Source: Fen-7 sp041494285 (GTDB lineage Archaea; Halobacteriota; Methanosarcinia; Methanotrichales; Methanotrichaceae). From it: a stretch of DNA of 8,080 nt. The stretch is from positions 1-8,080 of the forward strand of contig JBGQAL010000125.1 of the NCBI GenBank assembly GCA_041494285.1, written 5' to 3'. Position numbers and translations under genes: made by a program. The first letter of the stretch is position 1, and the number at the start of each line of letters is the position of its first letter. A model generated the notes under the pieces. That model ran no database searches. It saw only the letters and a list, made by a program, of their open reading frames with translations, and was not told where the DNA came from. Positions 1-6,002 of the stretch are shown here, in pieces.

Positions 1-63
1 CCGGTTCAGCTCGTCTCGGTCTTCCTCTTTCAATTTCACACAGAATATTGTTTTTCGTGACAC
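1..63 (-). CDS. N-terminus of a probable IS630-type transposase (runs off left edge)
   Basis: Reading the minus strand from a GTG at 61-63 gives 21 codons without a stop up to the window edge: MSRKTIFCVKLKEEDRDELN and one more residue. From memory, IS630-family transposases often begin with a similar short beta strand followed by 'V-x-L-x-x-E-E-x-x-E-L', ahead of a helix-turn-helix region. The charged, coding-like composition supports a real gene. There is no Shine-Dalgarno sequence before the GTG, but an AT-rich stretch (about 68-86) lies at TATA distance, so the message could be leaderless. Only the first 21 residues are visible, so no catalytic residue can be checked. It could instead be another helix-turn-helix protein, or a chance open frame. 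Confidence 0.42.
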   Translation of the reverse strand, partial: MSRKTIFCVKLKEEDRDELNR

Positions 64-166
64 AATTTTATTTTATAACATATTATGAGATTTAAAACTT
101 GTGTTATAGAGCACTAGGTCTAAAGTCTTAATTAGTCTAGGACCTTTAGCTAATAGAGGCGTTTCT
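64..166. promoter_or_regulatory. AT-rich divergent promoter region
   Basis: This spacer separates the leftward edge ORF from the rightward broken gene. It holds several TATA-like stretches (TTTTATAACATATTATG at 71-87, TTTAAAACTT at 91-100) able to serve either direction. An AGAGG at 155-159 sits seven bases before the ATG at 167 and fits a ribosome binding site. Which TATA box serves which gene cannot be decided by eye. If the left ORF belongs to an insertion sequence, the end of that element should also lie in this spacer, but its terminal repeat cannot be recognised without the other end. Confidence 0.4.
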
Positions 167-444
167 ATGAATAGCAACGAGCAGTTTTTGGGCATGGTGA
201 AGGACGGAAGCTTAGATTCAACTTCCCGATTCAGAAGCAGGAAATGTTATGTTGTGAGGTTAACAGAAATGCCTATGCAAGCATCGATACCCTCTGAGGT
301 CCAGGAGATTTCTGTCAAAAAACAGGAAGGCAAAGCGATCATTGTGAAGGGTCGTTATGCTGGGGCTGGATTTATTCAACTGAAATGATTGACCTGGCTG
401 GTCCAATCTTGAACGCTTTGGTGAAGATGGTATTCGATAAGTAG
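167..444 (+). pseudogene. Small conserved-type protein gene with a -1 frameshift at a GGGG run
   Basis: The first frame opens at ATG 167 behind an AGAGG ribosome site and reads 73 codons, stopping at TGA 386-388. The end of that frame (...GRYAGAGFIQLK) loses protein-like character after codon 'AG'. In the next frame, over the same bases, the sequence reads GWIYSTEMIDLAGPILNA and continues LVKMVFDK to a TAG at 442-444. Adding one G to the GGGG run at 362-365 joins the two into a single 92-codon product in which '...EGKAIIVKGRYAGG' flows into 'WIYSTEMIDLAGPI...'. I recall small methanogen hypothetical proteins with an 'EGKAI-V-G...GGWIYSAEVID-AGPIL-A-VK-VF' ending, which this matches. Function is unknown. 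The break could be a true pseudogene mutation, a homopolymer sequencing error or, less likely, a programmed frameshift. An alternative is two genes, since ATG 385-387 overlaps the TGA, but a 19-residue second gene is less likely. Confidence 0.62.
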
Positions 445-1051
445 ATTCAGAGCAGGCTCCGAAAAGACTTGTTTGCAGTCAAAGGCGATTAGCCTAGGTG
501 CCCATTAGCATAAGATGCGATCTCCTTCTGTCAGAGGATAGAGTGCTGGGATATCATACCTATAAGTCACATCCTCTCCTGACCGTCTCCCTCAATTTCC
601 AGAGGGGCCTGAAATCACTTTCGCAACGCACAGATGATTCTTTTAAACTAACTACTACTATGTAGTAGATTGGGCTGGGAGACAGTCTTACCCCCCATAC
701 TCCCTTCATGACTGACCCCGGCCATCCCTTATAATTTTGCTTACTTTGCGTGCGAAGCTTTCTATTATCATTTTCCTATAGCGCTCATCAAACTTGCTTT
801 CTTAGAGCTCTCCAGAGCTTGAAGTCTGATCGTATAATAGAGCATCTCCTGATTTCAGATAAATTATCCTTGACGCACTTTTAGAAGAGCATTTTCTTTG
901 GATAATTGAACGACCTTGTAGAGGAATTCCTAAAAAAGTACACATTTCCCCTATAATAATAGTATCTTATAATAGGAGAATTGTAGACTTTTTATGGAAT
1001 TCTTGGGAGCAAAGCCGCTTAACCTTTGAAGTAAGCAGTCCACTACCTCCT
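445..1051. other. Gene-poor AT-rich spacer
   Basis: I find no convincing gene, RNA gene or mobile element in these roughly 600 bases; all frames on both strands are closed often. Small structures seen: a perfect 7-bp hairpin CTACTAC-TAT-GTAGTAG at 652-668, and an AT-rich stretch at 951-973 with two copies of TATAATA that resembles a promoter but has no gene beside it. A 32-codon minus-strand open segment (706-801) has a coding-like composition but no good start. Together with the broken gene to the left and the truncated genes to the right, this reads as eroded DNA. Confidence 0.5.
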
Positions 1052-1507
1052 TTATCTGAACACTAAGCTACTATAATCTCCTTGATACATCTTAGCCCCC
1101 ATCCTCATAGCCACCTCTACTGATGATAGGTCCTTCATCAGGAATATACGCCAATCCGATGTTTCCATGTAGGCAATAGAGTTCTTTAGCAAAGGAGCGT
1201 ACTTATCGTACCTAGAAAGCTTAACCACAAATGGCTTCAGGTTCTCTACTAACTCATAGTCAAAGCCATTTCGCTCTAATGTCTTCAGGGCTTTATTACG
1301 TTCACCAAAGGTCTTGAACTCGAATCTAAATTTATCCTCGTTATAGAACTCTGCCAGGGCCTTAAACGTCACCTTGTCCTCAAAAAAGTGCTTGAACACC
1401 CACAGCTTGCCTAGCTTGAAGAGGATGATCTTCTTTCTTCGCTGGATCACATCAAAGGTGGCTGCCTTCAATTCTGGCTGATCAGGTATAGGATTGGTGG
1501 TAAACAT
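1052..1507 (-). CDS. Orphan 151-residue basic protein of unknown function
   Basis: I do not recognise this family. The protein is soluble-looking, with no signal peptide or membrane helix, and rich in Lys, Phe and Tyr (KLGKLWVFKHFFEDKVTFKA near residues 32-51), with alternating charged and aromatic residues suggesting a mixed alpha/beta fold. It has no cysteines and no motif I can assign. The ATG at 1505-1507 is preceded by a weak AGGG, and a clear TATA-like box lies about 55 bases upstream. It stands alone between eroded DNA and a truncated gene. The intact 151-codon frame with its own promoter argues that it is a functional gene, perhaps acquired horizontally together with the neighbouring debris. 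An accessory or mobile-element-associated role is possible but not shown. Confidence 0.7.
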   Translation of the reverse strand: MFTTNPIPDQPELKAATFDVIQRRKKIILFKLGKLWVFKHFFEDKVTFKALAEFYNEDKFRFEFKTFGERNKALKTLERNGFDYELVENLKPFVVKLSRYDKYAPLLKNSIAYMETSDWRIFLMKDLSSVEVAMRMGAKMYQGDYSSLVFR

Positions 1508-1555
1508 GGCCGGCCCTAAACGGGTGTTGTGAACTATACTTATTAATAGTTATCA

Positions 1556-1568
1556 AGAGTTATTTAAA
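1556..1568 (-). promoter_or_regulatory. TATA-box promoter of the 151-residue gene
   Basis: On the minus strand the sequence AGTTTAAATAACTC provides a good archaeal TATA box. A start about 25 bases further would give a leader of roughly 30 bases before the ATG at 1507. A second AT-rich candidate (TATTAATAAG, about 1540-1549) would give a near-leaderless message. Confidence 0.45.
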
Positions 1569-1630
1569 CTTTATAGCTGGACCTTAAGGATTAGATATAA
1601 TGCTTGGAAATTAAATAAAATTAAGGAGTT

Positions 1631-2245
1631 CTAGACATAGACCGCCGTTCCTGGCTCAACATTGATTATCTTCGTTCCACCTCGGTCGAAGAAAATGGTC
1701 TTCTGGTAATTGAAATGACCATCGGTGACCCTCACATCATGGTTCTGGTTACCAACTACACTAAAGCTGAACTTTCCGTCAAGAGGATCTCCACCCGTTC
1801 CCTCAGTTCCAATGTAATTCCCATCCAGGAATACCTGATACCCTCGCATGCCTTGGGATACTATTGTAGCAGTAGAATCGCCTGTAGTCGAAATTGGATT
1901 TGATCCAGGTGAGAGGCATATCCCATGCGAATATGGTGGTGTATATGATGGTGCATACGGTGGAGTATTTGGTGGCATGTATATTGGTGTGTAGGATGGT
2001 GTATTTGGGGGCGTGTATGTTGGAGTATATATTGGTGTGATTGGGGGTGTGTATGATACCACATTTATTGCAACTGCATTGCTTATCGAATAATCAATGG
2101 CAAAGAGCAATATATGCTGACCAACGGCGTCTGCATAGAAGTTTATTTGGTTGTACCCTGGATAGAAGTAGTAGTAGTTTTTGGTCAAGTGACCATCTGA
2201 ATATATTTCATAGAGATATCCATTCCCTCCTGGAGAAGAGATAAG
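1631..2245 (-). pseudogene. 3' remnant of a secreted PEGA-domain protein gene (paralog of the gene at 3178)
   Basis: The minus-strand frame is open from just below a TAG at 2246-2248 down to the stop at 1631. A TTG at 2186-2188 could be read as a start, but homology to the intact neighbour continues upstream of it (SSPGGNGYLYEIYSDGHLTK against YSPDGGPVGFYEI), so the TTG is internal and the gene has lost its front. Three parts remain: the end of the shared 95-residue module (FYPGYNQINFYADAVGQHIL, then SNAVAINVV); a Tyr/Thr/Pro linker of ten four-residue repeats; and a C-terminal PEGA-like domain (GYQVFLDGNYIGTEGTGGD...). The PEGA part matches the neighbour at about 38 of 64 positions by my count. 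No signal peptide or ribosome site is present. The intact parent would be an exported cell-surface protein. An in-frame translated fragment cannot be excluded, but export would be impossible without the signal. Confidence 0.72.
1934..2053 (-). repeat. Ten 12-bp repeats encoding a Tyr-Thr-Pro-Pro linker
   Basis: Ten successive 12-base units encode the four-residue pattern Tyr/Asn/Ile-Thr-Pro-Pro/Ile/Ser/Thr (YTPP, ITPI, YTPT, YTPP, NTPS, YTPI, YMPP, NTPP, YAPS, YTPP). They separate the two folded modules of the truncated surface protein. Such Pro/Thr stretches usually form extended, often glycosylated spacers; that role is inferred. The intact paralog has an unrelated Pro/Ser/Gly-rich linker in the same place. 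Confidence 0.8.
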
Positions 2246-2381
2246 CTACGTGGTCAAGGACGCGAACACCTGGACGGTAGATACGGTGGACAAAGCTTCC
2301 GATTTCGACACCAGATATTATAGCAGGCTGCTGGACAAGGCATGGAATGAGATCTTCTTTGCCTGTAGACCGGTTAAATAA
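2246..2381 (+). pseudogene. 3' remnant of an unrecognised plus-strand gene
   Basis: The plus frame ending at TAA 2379-2381 reads YVVKDANTWTVDTVDKASDF and then DTRYYSRLLDKAWNEIFFAC RPVK (split here after 20 residues). The charged and aromatic composition and the mostly G/C third bases look like the C-terminus of a real soluble protein. Upstream of about 2246 the same bases are better explained by the minus-strand surface-protein remnant, and a stop in this frame lies at 2211-2213, so the front of the gene is missing. A GTG at 2250-2252 could in principle start a 43-residue protein, with a GGAG at 2232, but a remnant is more likely. I cannot name the family. Confidence 0.4.
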
Positions 2382-2399
2382 GTCGGAGGACGAAACCAA

Positions 2400-2438
2400 A
2401 TTATTTATTTCATAAAGACCAAAGAAAACCCTAGGAGG
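2400..2438 (+). promoter_or_regulatory. TATA box and AGGAGG ribosome site for the 173-residue protein
   Basis: TTATTTATTT at 2401-2410 is a good TATA box. Transcription about 25 bases on would start near 2430, immediately ahead of the strong AGGAGG at 2433-2438. The spacing from AGGAGG to the TTG start at 2441 is only two bases, unusually short, but a stop at 2432-2434 rules out any earlier start and the next ATG (2465) is too far away. Confidence 0.6.
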
Positions 2439-2440
2439 AA

Positions 2441-2962
2441 TTGGGCATCAAAGCCATCGCTCTTATGATCGTCTTCCTGTTGGCAGGGTCAATCCTAGCC
2501 TCTGCTGAGGTGGACGAAAAATCCCCGGCTGGAGAGAGGAATACTGTGGACGGCTCCGTTTCCACGAACGGTGCTTCTCTGGTTGACATGAGCACAGGTT
2601 CGAATGCCGCAGACTCATATGCATCATCCGAAGACAGTTTGTTCACCAGAGGATGCGGCAATAACAAGATCTGGATATTGGATCCCGTATGCTTCAAGCG
2701 AGGTCTCGACATCAGCCAGCCTTTCGGCCAGTGGTCCGTTCTAGAGCTGGCCCCCGACACCAGCGGTTACGCTATGCTCTTTCATAGGCTCCCCTCTGGA
2801 GACCTGCAGACCGAATACATGGGATATGTCCACTCAGGCCACAGATACAGACTGTCACTGTGCGCAGATTCCATAGGAACCCACGAGATGTGGTACAGAG
2901 TCGGCTGGCAGGAGAGCAATCGCGTCACGCTGGATGTTTGGCAAGGCCAGCGGCCCTGTTGA
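2441..2962 (+). CDS. Exported 173-residue protein with one surface-protein module and four cysteines
   Basis: A TTG start behind AGGAGG gives a typical signal peptide: n-region MGIK, hydrophobic core to residue 20, and an ASA/E cleavage site after residue 22. A polar, Ser/Gly-rich stretch (23-70) follows. Residues about 76-167 align with the module of the 408-residue neighbour: N-K-I-W-I against N-E-L-W-I at the start, YMGYVHSGHRYRLSLCADSI against YQFYPGYNTMNFLADRVG, then GTHEMWYRV and ESNRVTLDVW against GRHILLFVV and PSNAVIVDVF. It has no PEGA domain, repeats or membrane anchor, so it is probably secreted or loosely wall-bound. Four cysteines (72, 84, 141, 173), absent at these places in the paralog, could form two disulfides outside the cell. 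Its function is unknown; the alignment is by eye. Confidence 0.75.
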   Translation: MGIKAIALMIVFLLAGSILASAEVDEKSPAGERNTVDGSVSTNGASLVDMSTGSNAADSYASSEDSLFTRGCGNNKIWILDPVCFKRGLDISQPFGQWSVLELAPDTSGYAMLFHRLPSGDLQTEYMGYVHSGHRYRLSLCADSIGTHEMWYRVGWQESNRVTLDVWQGQRPC

Positions 2963-2981
2963 GCATCAGTTGATCCTGGAA

Positions 2982-3025
2982 GGACCCTTTCTGATCAAAG
3001 GTCCAAGGCACAGCTAGTCTTTTTT
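2982..3025 (+). terminator. Hairpin plus T-run after the 173-residue gene
   Basis: GGACC(C)TTT at 2982-2990 pairs with AAAGGTCC at 2997-3004 around the loop CTGATC, an 8-bp stem with one bulged C. A TTTTTT run at 3020-3025 follows. The whole is enclosed by a perfect 9-bp inverted repeat, GTTGATCCT (2969-2977) and AGGATCAAC (3038-3046). It lies 20 bases past the stop codon. Confidence 0.55.
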
Positions 3026-3089
3026 GTCGACAAATTTAGGATCAACAAGACGAGAGCCCCTTGTAGGAGCTCTACAGCCCTTTTTCAGG

Positions 3090-3172
3090 TTCCTGTGATC
3101 TCCATCTGAGCTTCACAGGAAACCCAAATCTAAATACGACGAAGGCTTGCTTGACCAGCGATAAGAGAGGTG
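3090..3172 (+). promoter_or_regulatory. Inverted repeat, TATA box and ribosome site ahead of the 408-residue gene
   Basis: A perfect 9-bp inverted repeat, TTCCTGTGA (3090-3098) and TCACAGGAA (3113-3121), ends a few bases before a TATA-like box (AATCTAAATA, about 3127-3136). Transcription would start near 3157-3160. A GAGAGGTG (3165-3172) lies five to seven bases before the ATG at 3178. The repeat's position suggests an operator or activator site for this gene; that is inference. A TTTTT run at 3081-3085, preceded by an imperfect AGAGC/GCTCT hairpin (3053-3073), may be a second terminator for the upstream gene. Confidence 0.45.
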
Positions 3173-3177
3173 TGATA

Positions 3178-4404
3178 ATGAGACTACGTGATTTGTGCAA
3201 CATTCTTGTCATCCTGTCCCTTGCTGCCGCCACCGGCTCAGCTCAGATGGGATACTCAATGCAGAACTCCCTCGGTTTGTCGAGCGTCATCAATAACGTT
3301 ACAGGCTTGGCCCAGATGGGGTCCTCAATGCAGAACTCCATTGGCCTGCCAGACGACATCAACAGCGGTTCAGGCTTGACCCAGGTTAGGCATTCGATGC
3401 AGCGCTCCTTCGGTCTGTCCAGCGATATCAACAACGATACTTCGAGCGGAGACTATTTAGGCTTCTCATTCCCCTGGTACAGTTCGGACATTTCGTTCTC
3501 CAGCCCCGGGTTCAACGCTTCGCATGAGCTATCCAGTGCGTTCTCGTTCTTCCGAGGATTCTATGCGAATCCAGGGATGGCTGGTGTGGGCGGGACCATC
3601 ATCACGCCGATAAAATTCGATATTACTCATAAAGAGCCGGCCAGGATATATTTCGGCAACGGTCATGAACTGCAGTATTCCAGGTACGTCTCCACATTGC
3701 CCTCAAGGAATAACGAGCTGTGGATCCAGGGCTCATCTGCTGGAGGTATAGACTGGTCTCAGTACGTGGTGTGCCCCTCGGGGGCTTGGCTGCAGCTGGT
3801 AGCCTACTCTCCTGACGGAGGGCCGGTCGGCTTCTACGAGATAGTACAGAACGAGGTCAAGACACTGACCTACAAGACATATCAGTTCTACCCCGGTTAC
3901 AACACCATGAACTTCCTCGCGGATCGGGTTGGAAGGCACATTCTGCTCTTCGTAGTGAACAACCAGCCTAGTAACGCTGTCATCGTGGATGTATTCGCCC
4001 AGGTTCCACCAAATCAGGGTCAGACCATGCCGGAGGCCGTCCAGACTTCACCTCATGACGGCTCCGATGGGCCGTCAAGTGGATCTGTTCAGTACCCCTC
4101 GTACCCTCAGGTTCCCGGGCCAGAGCCATCTCAGAGCACTGGAGATACTCCGGTGACCATTCAGACCAGCATGAAGGGCTACGACGTTTACCTTGACGGT
4201 GCCTTTCTGGGCAAAGAGGGCACCGGTGGAGACGATCTCGACGGCATCTTCAGATTCAATGTGGTCGGCGGGCAGACGCACACAATAGGAGTCTTCGACG
4301 GGGCGAATAGATACGAGAAGCCGATTTTCTTCGAAAGAGGAATCCCAAAAACCATCAATGTGCCTCCAGCAACGACGGTCTCCGTCCAAGGCGGGCTCCA
4401 CTGA
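3178..4404 (+). CDS. Exported 408-residue repeat/PEGA-domain surface protein
   Basis: I chose the ATG at 3178 because GAGAGGTG sits just before it and the product then begins with a clean signal peptide (MRLRDLCNILVILSLAAATG, cleavage after SA at residue 22). The in-frame TTG at 3151 has no ribosome site. Order of parts: three tandem 23-residue repeats (22-90); a Gly/Phe/Ser-rich stretch; the module shared with the 173-residue protein (about 179-273, N-E-L-W-I to SNAVIVDVF); a Pro/Ser/Gly linker (about 276-320); and a PEGA-like domain (about 325-402) with GYDVYLDGAFLGKEGTGGDD. PEGA-type domains are known in surface proteins of archaea and bacteria. With no C-terminal membrane helix it is probably secreted or held to the sheath or S-layer without an anchor. 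Ligand and function are unknown. It has its own promoter and terminator. Confidence 0.8.
   Translation: MRLRDLCNILVILSLAAATGSAQMGYSMQNSLGLSSVINNVTGLAQMGSSMQNSIGLPDDINSGSGLTQVRHSMQRSFGLSSDINNDTSSGDYLGFSFPWYSSDISFSSPGFNASHELSSAFSFFRGFYANPGMAGVGGTIITPIKFDITHKEPARIYFGNGHELQYSRYVSTLPSRNNELWIQGSSAGGIDWSQYVVCPSGAWLQLVAYSPDGGPVGFYEIVQNEVKTLTYKTYQFYPGYNTMNFLADRVGRHILLFVVNNQPSNAVIVDVFAQVPPNQGQTMPEAVQTSPHDGSDGPSSGSVQYPSYPQVPGPEPSQSTGDTPVTIQTSMKGYDVYLDGAFLGKEGTGGDDLDGIFRFNVVGGQTHTIGVFDGANRYEKPIFFERGIPKTINVPPATTVSVQGGLH
3241..3447 (+). repeat. Three tandem 69-bp units at the mature N-terminus of the surface protein
   Basis: Units at 3241-3309, 3310-3378 and 3379-3447 each encode 23 residues of pattern AQMG-SMQNS-GL---IN---GL. 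The first two are close in DNA as well as protein; the third is diverged (TQVRHSMQRSFGLSSDIN) and degenerates at its end. They begin at the predicted signal cleavage site, so the repeats form the exposed N-terminus. Confidence 0.88.
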
Positions 4405-4423
4405 GCCCCACGACTATCTTTTT
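4393..4423 (+). terminator. Terminator overlapping the stop codon of the surface-protein gene
   Basis: GGGCTC (4393-4398) and GAGCCC (4403-4408) form a perfect GC-rich 6-bp stem with loop CACT, including the TGA stop. CTTTTTC follows at 4418-4424. The spacing to the T-run is about ten bases, slightly long for a bacterial-type terminator but acceptable for an archaeal T-run signal. Confidence 0.5.
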
Positions 4424-4444
4424 CTTGGATGAAGGGGCAGTTTT

Positions 4445-4487
4445 ACTTTTACCGTATGCACTTACAGCCGTATTTTACTTACCGTAT
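4445..4487 (+). repeat. Three short imperfect direct repeats between convergent genes
   Basis: ACTTTTACCGTAT (4445-4457), ACTTACAGCCGTAT (4460-4473) and ACTTACCGTAT (4477-4487) are variants of ACTTAC-CGTAT spaced about 16 bases apart in the non-coding gap between the two converging genes. No function can be given. Confidence 0.4.
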
Positions 4488-4542
4488 TTCAGCAGCATAT
4501 TCCTGCCGAGATGCACAAAATCAGCCTTCATGACTGTCAGAA

Positions 4543-4582
4543 CTGCTCGTGAGCCGATAATTTTTTTATCTCAGCTGAGCAG
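4543..4582. terminator. Hairpin with T7 loop between convergent genes
   Basis: CTGCTC-G-TGAG (4543-4553) pairs with CTCA-GCT-GAGCAG (4570-4582), ten base pairs with one small internal loop. The loop contains TTTTTTT at 4561-4567. Its place between two gene ends suggests transcript termination or 3'-end protection, for the plus strand at least, where the T-run is read as U. Confidence 0.35.
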
Positions 4583-4652
4583 GGCAGCCATCAATACCCA
4601 AATAAGCCTTAATATTGGTTTTATGTATGCATCATCGACTCATATTTCTTGC

Positions 4653-6002
4653 TTATCTGATCAACCTGAAGATCCTATCCGTCAGATCCTCAAAAGGCTT
4701 CAGGACTATGCCGGAATGCTTTCCCCATCTTCTTCTCATCATGAACTGAAGCTGTCCCTTCAGAATGGCGAACTTGATCTTTGCCTCCGAGAAATCTCCT
4801 TTGAAGGTCAGAGAGTGGTCCGAGCCGAGACTTTCGTTCGCTATCCATTCCCTTTTCACTTGGCCCTTTACTCGCTCGGAGAGCGCCGTCCCGGGCAATG
4901 GATAGGGCATGGTGAATGATAGGTAATCGACCGACAGGGAAGTTGCGAACCTGATGGTGTCCAACAAAGTATCATCGGTCTCGCCAGGATAACCCAGGAT
5001 GAAGAACGCCCCGGTCCTTAACCCTGCAAATCCAGCGGCTTCAACCGCGAGACGTGCTTTTTTTGCAGTGATCTTTTTGTTCATCAGCTGTAGTATTGAG
5101 TCGTTTCCTGACTCGATGCCGAAGAAAATCCTGTCGCACCCCGCTATCTTCATGGCTTTTGCAGTTTCGCGGTCGATGGAGTCCGCTCGTCCAAGACACT
5201 CCCACTTGAAGTTCAGTCTCCTTGATGAGATCTCGTCACAAAGGCGCAACATTCGTTCCCTGTTCAGGGTGAAGACGTCATCGGCAAAATGGATTCGGTT
5301 GTACCCAAAGGAGAGAGCCTCTTCGACCTCGTCCAGGACGTTCTCCGGTGATCTCTCCCGATAAGACATGCCGAACACGGCGTTGCTGCAGAACTCACAG
5401 CAAAAAGGACATCCTCTAGTGGTCATAACCGTGGTAATCGCATATCCAAACCTTTTCTTCCAGTGATCTATATAGGCTTGATTTGAAAACAGGTCCCTGG
5501 CAGGAAAGGCGATTCGGTCTAAGTCCGGCTCAAGTTCACGTTTTGGAGTAAAGCAATTTCGGCCGTCCTTGCGGTATGCTATGCCCTTTATGGAGCCTAG
5601 GTCCGAACCTTCCTCGTGGGCACGGAGGACCTCGCAGATGGTTCTCTCGGCCTCGCCCACTACCGCCACGTCGAAGTCGCCTAAGAAGGGTACTGGATCG
5701 CAAGAAGGCAGAGGCCCTCCAGCGATGATAAGGTCACAGCTTTCTCTCAGGACTCTCGCAAACATGAGGCTCTGCTCACGCATGGTCACCATGCTGTAGA
5801 TTCCCACTGCGTCAGCCTTCGCCTCAGTTGCCATCTTCAGGGCTTTGTCTTTATCCAGAAAAGTACAGTCCAGCAGCTTGGGATCGTATCCGCATTTCCT
5901 CACGCTGGACGCCAGGTAGCCCAAGCCCAGAGGCGGGAAGCGAAAGATCGACTTATCATGCCGGGATTTGAAAAAAGGATAGATCAGAAGCACGGATGTC
6001 AT
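4653..6002 (-). CDS. B12-binding-domain radical SAM enzyme
   Basis: This 449-residue protein has the layout of cobalamin-dependent (class B / BchE-like) radical SAM enzymes. An N-terminal Rossmann-like B12-type domain (about 1-145) contains FPPLGLGYLAS, AGGPLPS at 94-100 and VVGEAER at 114-120. A radical SAM core (about 185-400) follows with the 4Fe-4S motif C198-x3-C202-x2-C205 in TTRGCPFCCEFCSN, GIESGN at 295-300 and FILGYPGET at 334-342. No DxHxxG cobalamin-ligand motif is seen, which is usual in this class. Members methylate unreactive carbons or do ring chemistry; the substrate here cannot be told. An extra Cys (201) lies inside the cluster motif. Its ATG overlaps the stop of the upstream gene by four bases (ATGA), so translation is probably coupled. 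It is the last gene of the three-gene operon. Confidence 0.88.
   Translation of the reverse strand: MTSVLLIYPFFKSRHDKSIFRFPPLGLGYLASSVRKCGYDPKLLDCTFLDKDKALKMATEAKADAVGIYSMVTMREQSLMFARVLRESCDLIIAGGPLPSCDPVPFLGDFDVAVVGEAERTICEVLRAHEEGSDLGSIKGIAYRKDGRNCFTPKRELEPDLDRIAFPARDLFSNQAYIDHWKKRFGYAITTVMTTRGCPFCCEFCSNAVFGMSYRERSPENVLDEVEEALSFGYNRIHFADDVFTLNRERMLRLCDEISSRRLNFKWECLGRADSIDRETAKAMKIAGCDRIFFGIESGNDSILQLMNKKITAKKARLAVEAAGFAGLRTGAFFILGYPGETDDTLLDTIRFATSLSVDYLSFTMPYPLPGTALSERVKGQVKREWIANESLGSDHSLTFKGDFSEAKIKFAILKGQLQFMMRRRWGKHSGIVLKPFEDLTDRIFRLIR

Noticed and set aside
445..492. In-frame continuation IQSRLRKDLFAVKGD past the TAG at 442-444 of the frameshifted gene, suggesting TAG read-through (pyrrolysine)
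   Set aside because: The extension is short, ends at a second TAG, and nothing else here points to pyrrolysine use; the VFDK end already resembles a natural C-terminus.
706..801. Minus-strand open segment reading DERYRKMIIESFARKVSKII
   Set aside because: Coding-like composition, but only 32 codons, a stop directly upstream, no ribosome site and no recognised homology; A-rich DNA can look like this by chance.
2208..2399. Minus-strand frame of 63 codons at the deletion scar
   Set aside because: It shows no similarity to the adjacent surface-protein remnant, and the plus strand is the coding-like one over these bases.
3151..3177. Upstream TTG start for the 408-residue protein
   Set aside because: No ribosome site before it; it would put nine polar residues ahead of the signal peptide, while ATG 3178 has GAGAGGTG.
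4425..4919. 164-codon plus-strand open frame
   Set aside because: More than half lies opposite the radical SAM gene, it lacks a ribosome site, and its sequence has no protein-like pattern; it is an antisense shadow.
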